Shown: in pieces, positions 59,189 through 64,000 of the stretch
Numbering within the stretch: position 1 is the first letter of the stretch
Layout: the number at the start of each line of letters is the position of its first letter
Assembly (NCBI GenBank): GCA_002794735.1
Contig: NBAZ01000006.1
Span: 558,001 to 622,000, forward strand
Reading direction: 5' to 3'
Origin: Pyrrhoderma lamaoense
Taxonomy: Eukaryota > Basidiomycota > Agaricomycetes > Hymenochaetales > Hymenochaetaceae
DNA length: 64,000 bases
Notes under the pieces: model-generated
The model's input: only the letters and a program-made list of their open reading frames with translations
Told to the model about the DNA's origin: nothing
The model's database searches: none
Position numbers and translations under genes: made by a program

Positions 59189-61102
59189 ATTAGTATATAA
59201 CTTCGATTATCAGTCCTCGGGTTGAAACTCAATTATGATTCCATTCATGAACTTGCCATGATACCATAATACATGTATTTGCGTTTTTTTCGGGGTTTTC
59301 TGTCTTACCTTTAGTGTATCTCTAGATATTTCCTCCGATGTTTTGTAATAGGAATATAATGAAACTATTTCTAAATGGATTGAACATATTTTTTCATCGA
59401 CAAAGTGATGAACAGCGATACTTGTTTTGTTGCGGCACATACCCTTGAGCAAGCTTACAGCGAATCTGCTTAGCAATTATGCTAAAGGAGAATTGACTAA
59501 CTTCGGTACTGGCTTACAAGCTTCTTCACGCTCTATCTAAGTATCCTTGTCTCTTGGATCTGGAAATAAATCCGATTGATGATGGAGGTAGTAGTTTTAA
59601 GTAAGACAGAAAATCTAATGCGTTATTTTTTGATAGCATCTGGTCTAAGAACAAATTGGTAGACGAGAACGTTTATGTATCTGTTTGTTTCATAACACAC
59701 AGCTAAAAATGATATACGGTGAGCATAAAGGGCAATGTGCCACACAGATATTGGAAATATATGGATTAGTGCAAAATCCATGCGAGTATTGTAATGGGTG
59801 GAAACATCATGCTGTCTGTTTATTGCAGAAACTCTCTCACGCACGGTTTCTTCGCTTTGGAATGCTTCCACTCCTTTTACAAAAGATATCAACACAGAGA
59901 AAGTGGAGCCAACCAGTATAAAAATCATATTCTCTGTCGCTTTTCCAATAATCCCTAGCTATAACGCCCGTTCCTGGTGAGAAAACAATGACATCCAATG
60001 AATAGAAAAGACAATCGCTTATTCTCAGTGTCTGAACATTTATGCATTTTGAACTGATGAAAATTTTCTGCCTGTCTATACCTTAGTTCACATGAACCCT
60101 GATATACAAGAGGTCATTGTGACTAAGAAAATTGATATGCTAGTTAAATAACACATTATGTTCGATATAGATCTAGTTATTCGTAAGATCCAGTGTCAGA
60201 TTTGTCGGATAAGTTGGAATATGTCCACATCCTATGTGTTAGTGCTTCACTTCGTGAGAAGTACTTATAACGAGGAAAGGAAGGACCCGAAGCTTATCGC
60301 ATTGCGCACAACTCTCTTACATCAGGTATATTAATAATAATCAGACTTTGAAAAATATGCATTTGATATACATCAAATTAACCTTCAACCTTTGTCGCGC
60401 TCTACGCCAAAAGGACACACTTCACGTCGACTTTTTTACTGCCTCCTCAAATTAAATTTAGGAAAAATCCGAGCGCAATGGTCAAACATACGCTACTTTG
60501 ATGGTAAAGAAACTAGTGATATCATTAATAGGTATTGGCAGGTAATCTTGATCATCGTGGTCGAGAACTGGCTCGATAGGAGGTTGAAAATATTTCGCTA
60601 TGACTTCTGAGATGAAATTTGTGTATATGTTAGCTCCATGTCTGTCCTTCTCACCTGTCATCGATTATTTTTGTGGCTGCATCAATCGGCCACTCCATCT
60701 CGGTAAATCCAGTTGTTCAAATAGAATTATATGCATCCCTTCGGCTCGGACTCGAAAAGGGCCCGTAGATCACCTCTCATTGGTGTGATCTTATAGCATT
60801 TTACAAAGAAAAGGTGCTTCCAGCGGCGTTAGAGCCGTAAAGCAGATCATCCGTCTTCTAATGAATCATTCATTATGTCAATTTTTTATTCCTTGGTGAC
60901 ATGCCGTTCATGCTCTCAACTTTACGCGGTGCAAACAACTTACCTGCTTATAAAACAAAATATACAAATTCTACTAGAACGAAGCATATAAAAGGAAGCA
61001 GGCTTTGTTACCTATCTCTTCAGTCGAACAGCACAGTTCAACTTCAGGTCTTCAACACTCCTCTTCTACCACTTTCCCTTAAACCAATCTCATATTCTAG
61101 CC
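59189..61102. other. Gene-poor stretch of 1.9 kb
   Basis: Minus-strand frames 59210-59476 and 59623-59928 (the latter with hydrophobic MIFILVGSTFSVLISFV) are open but could not be joined or recognised. The right end contains the hydrophobin promoter. No other feature supported. Confidence 0.5.
60987..60994 (+). promoter_or_regulatory. TATA box of the hydrophobin gene
   Basis: TATAAAAG, 109 bases before the start codon, followed by a C/T-rich leader (61010-61090). A second TATAAAA lies at 60949-60955. A strong TATA with a pyrimidine-rich leader is usual for highly expressed fungal genes. Confidence 0.6.
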
Positions 61103-61558
61103 ATGTTCGCAAAGCTTGCAGTCATTAGCTCTCTTGCTGTCCTTGCAGTCGCCACCCCTACCCCTCAGGCTAGCTCCACAGCTGGTCAGTGCTCGGTCGG
61201 AACCCTTCAGTGCTGTCAGAGTGTTCAGTCTTCCAGCACTCCTGGAATATCCAGTCTCCTTGGACTCCTTGGAGTAGTACTTGGGGGTGTTAACGTTCCA
61301 ATTGGTCTTACCTGTGACCCCATCAGTGTAAGTATTTTACTTAAGATCATCATAGAAAACTATAATAATCTCAATACGCGACCTTTTTTCAGATTATTGG
61401 TGTTCCAGGTAACAACTGTGCTGCACAGCCGGTTTGTTGCCAGAACAACAACTTCAGTAAGTTCTTCATCTAATTTAAAAGTAAATTCTTGTAGCTAAAT
61501 ATCATGTACAGACGGTGTTGTTGCTCTTGGATGCACTCCTATCAACGCCAACCTCTAA
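61103..61558 (+). CDS. Class I hydrophobin
   Basis: Small secreted amphipathic protein that coats aerial hyphae, fruiting bodies and attachment surfaces. Three exons (61103-61327, 61393-61456, 61512-61558) close in frame to 111 residues. Signal peptide MFAKLAVISSLAVLAVATP, then a mature N-terminus with Pro/Ser/Thr. All eight cysteines are present in the order C, CC, C, C, CC, C (QCSVGTLQCCQSV; GLTCDPI; GNNCAAQPVCCQNN; ALGCTPI). The wide spacing between the third and fourth (about 37 residues) and the hydrophobic stretch between them (SSLLGLLGVVLGGVNVPIGL) fit class I. TATA and pyrimidine-rich leader suggest strong regulated expression. No second hydrophobin was seen nearby. Confidence 0.96.
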
Positions 61559-62177
61559 AGGGTTCGATGAAGACTTGTAGCTCACTGAGGAGCAGATCGA
61601 GTTCAATACCATGAGATTGGTTGTCCTTCCGTTTTCTTGAAATAGTTGTCCTACTTTTTACACTCTTTTGTAACTCATGCATACATAACATCAGTAGTTT
61701 ATACTAGCTCTATTGTTTTGTTTGTATCATGATGATGTCGTTGGTTTAATCCATACTTTATACTCTATTACTCTAAAGATTGAGCAGGCATTGTCCGTAA
61801 GATGTTGAATACTTCCCACCTGAAGCATGAATTGCTACGTCTTTGAACCAGTTTAAAAGGTACAAAGTTAAGAGACATCGAAGAGATGCATCACACTAAA
61901 GTGATTTAATGATTTTGGATGACCCAAAGTATAGTAAGGTTTCGCAGTCACTGAAGTAGGTGCTTCATTTAATTTCTGTCAAAGGGTTTAGGAGGTCCAA
62001 TTGAGGTTAGAGACCAGTGTCTTGATAAAAGCCAGTGTATTCATGATTACTTAAAGAGATCATAGTATGGAAGGAGTAAAACTCGATTATAGCTCGCTGT
62101 ATAGATGTATAGTACGTATTACCTGAATGAAAGTGTAGATAAAAGAAAAAAATGTGACCAGATAAGATAGAATTCTA
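61559..62177. other. Intergenic, convergent 3' flanks
   Basis: About 620 bases between the hydrophobin and the PQ-loop gene, stop to stop. AT-rich, no gene seen. Confidence 0.5.
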
Positions 62178-63725
62178 TCATTTCTTTTGAAATTTCAGCC
62201 AGCTTGCAAATCTCCTTTTTGAACCCCCAGTGACATTATCCCTTTTCAATAAGGGCGCTCTCTCATCGATAATTGCACGCGCTAGCTCTTCAGTAGAGAG
62301 AGATGTTTGCTCCTCACTATTCTCCGCCTCTCGAGGGGAATCATGATAGGGAGTATTACTAGGCTCTGTATCCTCGGAAACGGGACGTATGGGATGACCA
62401 AAGTCATCGATGTTAAGACGACGTTGTCGGATTTTCCAAGCGATGCATATCACCAAAAGTATCGCTTGCATTATACCCGAGACGGCAAACATAATCCAGC
62501 CTATTCATGTTTTAGTACCAAATTGAGCTTCCCAGGCTTTGCCGATAACTTACTGGTCCAATCTGTGCCGGGCCTAGGAAGGATAATAAAGTTCAAATTT
62601 GCTTAACAAAGTATGTTACATTCGGGGGAAATGAAAAATATACCTCATTGCGATAGAGACAACCATCAGAGCGGCACCAGGGCTTTGAATGATCATCATC
62701 GGAATACTGAGTGCCCCAACGAGCTTGAGCCTGTAAGTATGCACGAGCTGGGGACAATACTGGATTGCTGCAAGTGCGGCAGAGGTGAGGCCAAGGAAGG
62801 TCGCCCATGCAGCAACTCGTGGGTGAGATGCAGGACCAGCAGGCAAATCAGCCTTTGTTGATACCACGAGTGTGAATGTCACAATAGCACAAAATAATCT
62901 ATAATGAAAGGCACCAATCAATGTCAAAGAATTGTTCGACTTTCGAAAAGGAACCATACAAGTGTAAGTACAGATAAACTCACAGGTGTAGTATTATAGC
63001 CCAAGTAAGAACCACAGAAACATGCCAGTGTCCTGTCTTCACATTCGTCTTTACATGTGTTATGCCCTGTGATTCGTGGGTGTCCACGGCAACTAGCTCG
63101 TATTTCAGGTGAGGAGGATAATACATTATAAAGAAAACCACGCTGAGTATAAGTCAGTCATACGAGCGATAGAGTAAGACCCGTATCAAGTAACGCACAT
63201 CATAAAGAAAAGGAACCATTGTAAGGTGACTTGGACTAGACCTCCAAGGGACTCAATACAACTACCCGTGCTCTTCAAAACAAAGCAATCAGTAAGAGTG
63301 GGTTATAGATCATTTGTGGCGTACAATATATCTACAGCACCGCACTATCCCCCATTGCATCGTCCACCTAGTTTTATAATTCTGAATATCTATCTTTAGA
63401 AAAACGTATCTGGCCCAACTCACATATTCAGACATCCCGCAGCGGAAGATGTTGCACCAAGGAATAAGAACCAAGGGCTGAACCCCTCGGACGACCCCTT
63501 GTTGATGATCTTGAAGTGCTGAGATGGAGTTTAAGCCCCTCATGATCTAGCCTATAGTAGTCCCGATAACACATACCTGTGGAACATAGGACGCAATGAG
63601 ACCTCCTATAAGCCCGACTGTAAGCAAGGATCCCCAGAGGTCATGGTGCTAACAAAACATGTTAAGTTTCAAGATGCAGAAGTTTGAGGTCCATATCTTC
63701 TTACTGGTTCACAAGTGTCTGTCAT
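62178..63725 (-). CDS. PQ-loop repeat membrane protein
   Basis: Seven-helix-type transporter of the PQ-loop family, whose members (cystinosin, PQLC2/YPQ, SWEET relatives) carry amino acids or sugars across lysosomal, vacuolar or other membranes. First exon MTDTCEP (63705-63725), then HHDLWGSLLTVGLIGGLIAS with the first PQ motif in SYVPQ, FKIINKGSSEGFSPWFLFLG and ATSSAAGCLN. A later exon contains GLTSAALAAIQYCPQLVHTY, with the second PQ, and ALSIPMMIIQSPGAALMVVS. The last exon starts at a helix MFAVSGIMQAILLVICIAWK and ends in a hydrophilic tail (ARAIIDERAPLLKRD). About six exons; the middle boundaries are approximate. The tail contains an acidic dileucine-like element (DERAPLL), which fits vacuolar targeting by adaptor complexes (inference). 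Confidence 0.85.
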
Positions 63726-64000
63726 GGATGAAAAGAATGAGTACTCAAAGTGGTCTGTTCAGCTCAGATTGGGGACACGCCTAATGAAACCCCGTGCCGG
63801 TTCTCACGACGACAGTACATGTACTTATCACTTATCTGATAACACTACACGCGGAACTAACCACTGTGACACGATAGAAGCTTACACACTAAAACACACT
63901 GAATCTGAACCGTCCATCACAACACGTCTTGACCACTATATCTCAAGAAGTAAGTATGCTTAAGTTGCCAATAAAGGGGTTGCAAGGTTGATGGGTGTAC
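63726..64000. other. Right edge, 5' flank of the PQ-loop gene
   Basis: The 83-codon plus-strand frame at 63715-63963 overlaps the first exon of the PQ-loop gene on the opposite strand and is not supported as a gene. No other signal before the window ends. Confidence 0.4.

Noticed and set aside
59623..59928. 101-codon minus-strand frame with a hydrophobic start
   Set aside because: Only one hydrophobic segment, no recognisable family, no flanking exons; kept only as a note in the intergenic entry.
1..64000. CRISPR arrays, operons, phage genes, rRNA, tRNA
   Set aside because: Nothing with regular spaced repeats, no bacterial gene order, and no cloverleaf or B-box sequence convincing enough to call.

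Overview
The window looks like nuclear DNA of a basidiomycete, most likely an Agaricomycete. Genes are broken by many short introns (about 40-70 bases, GT-AG with a few GC-AG). There is a class I hydrophobin with the eight-cysteine pattern, an amplified cytochrome P450 family, a DUF3684-type giant protein, and a small cysteine-rich protein of a kind I know from basidiomycetes. I saw no bacterial, viral or rRNA/tRNA signal.

Layout. 1-1486: 5' part of an OrdA-like P450 running off the left edge. 2.1-8 kb: a membrane-anchored DnaJ protein, a serine-rich protein, and the clathrin adaptor AP-1 mu subunit. 8.2-13.4 kb and 25.9-38.2 kb: six full-length copies of one P450 family plus one relic, all on the minus strand, at least two of them broken. 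Between these two P450 blocks sit a DUF3684 protein (GHKL ATPase with a C-terminal HEIAH motif), a four-helix membrane/WD40 protein, and a Hikeshi/OPI10 homologue. 38.7-41.9 kb: a mitochondrial [2Fe-2S] ferredoxin and an ETF-ubiquinone oxidoreductase in convergent orientation. 42.8-49.3 kb: a secretory-pathway membrane protein, a Spo7 homologue, and histidinol-phosphatase. 51.0-59.2 kb: a 77-residue cysteine-rich protein, a URC4/DUF1688 protein, an SLC45/sucrose-type transporter, and a myo-inositol-type sugar transporter. 61.1-63.7 kb: a class I hydrophobin and a PQ-loop membrane protein.

The P450 block is the most structured part. All six copies share a 12-base microexon encoding RRxM, RxIM or RRIL, which simple ORF calling misses. 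The copies at 28.8-31.1 and 32.9-35.2 kb are near-identical, and a P450 relic (about 32.06-32.83 kb) lies between them where a second copy of the 35.9-38.2 kb gene should be. This points to tandem duplication of a two-gene unit followed by decay. The copy at 8.2-10.5 kb carries several frameshifts and has lost its AGHET motif; the one at 32.9 kb has a single-base deletion. The intact members share a mitochondrial or ER membrane context with nearby electron-transfer genes only by position; no functional link is shown.

Most other genes are housekeeping: vesicle traffic, Fe-S cluster assembly, fatty-acid/amino-acid electron transfer, histidine synthesis, lipid regulation and pyrimidine salvage. 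Gene models were built by eye from frame continuity, splice signals and family conservation. Where exon sums were checked (DnaJ, serine-rich protein, Hikeshi, ferredoxin, ETF-QO, Spo7, HIS2, cysteine-rich protein, hydrophobin) they close in frame.
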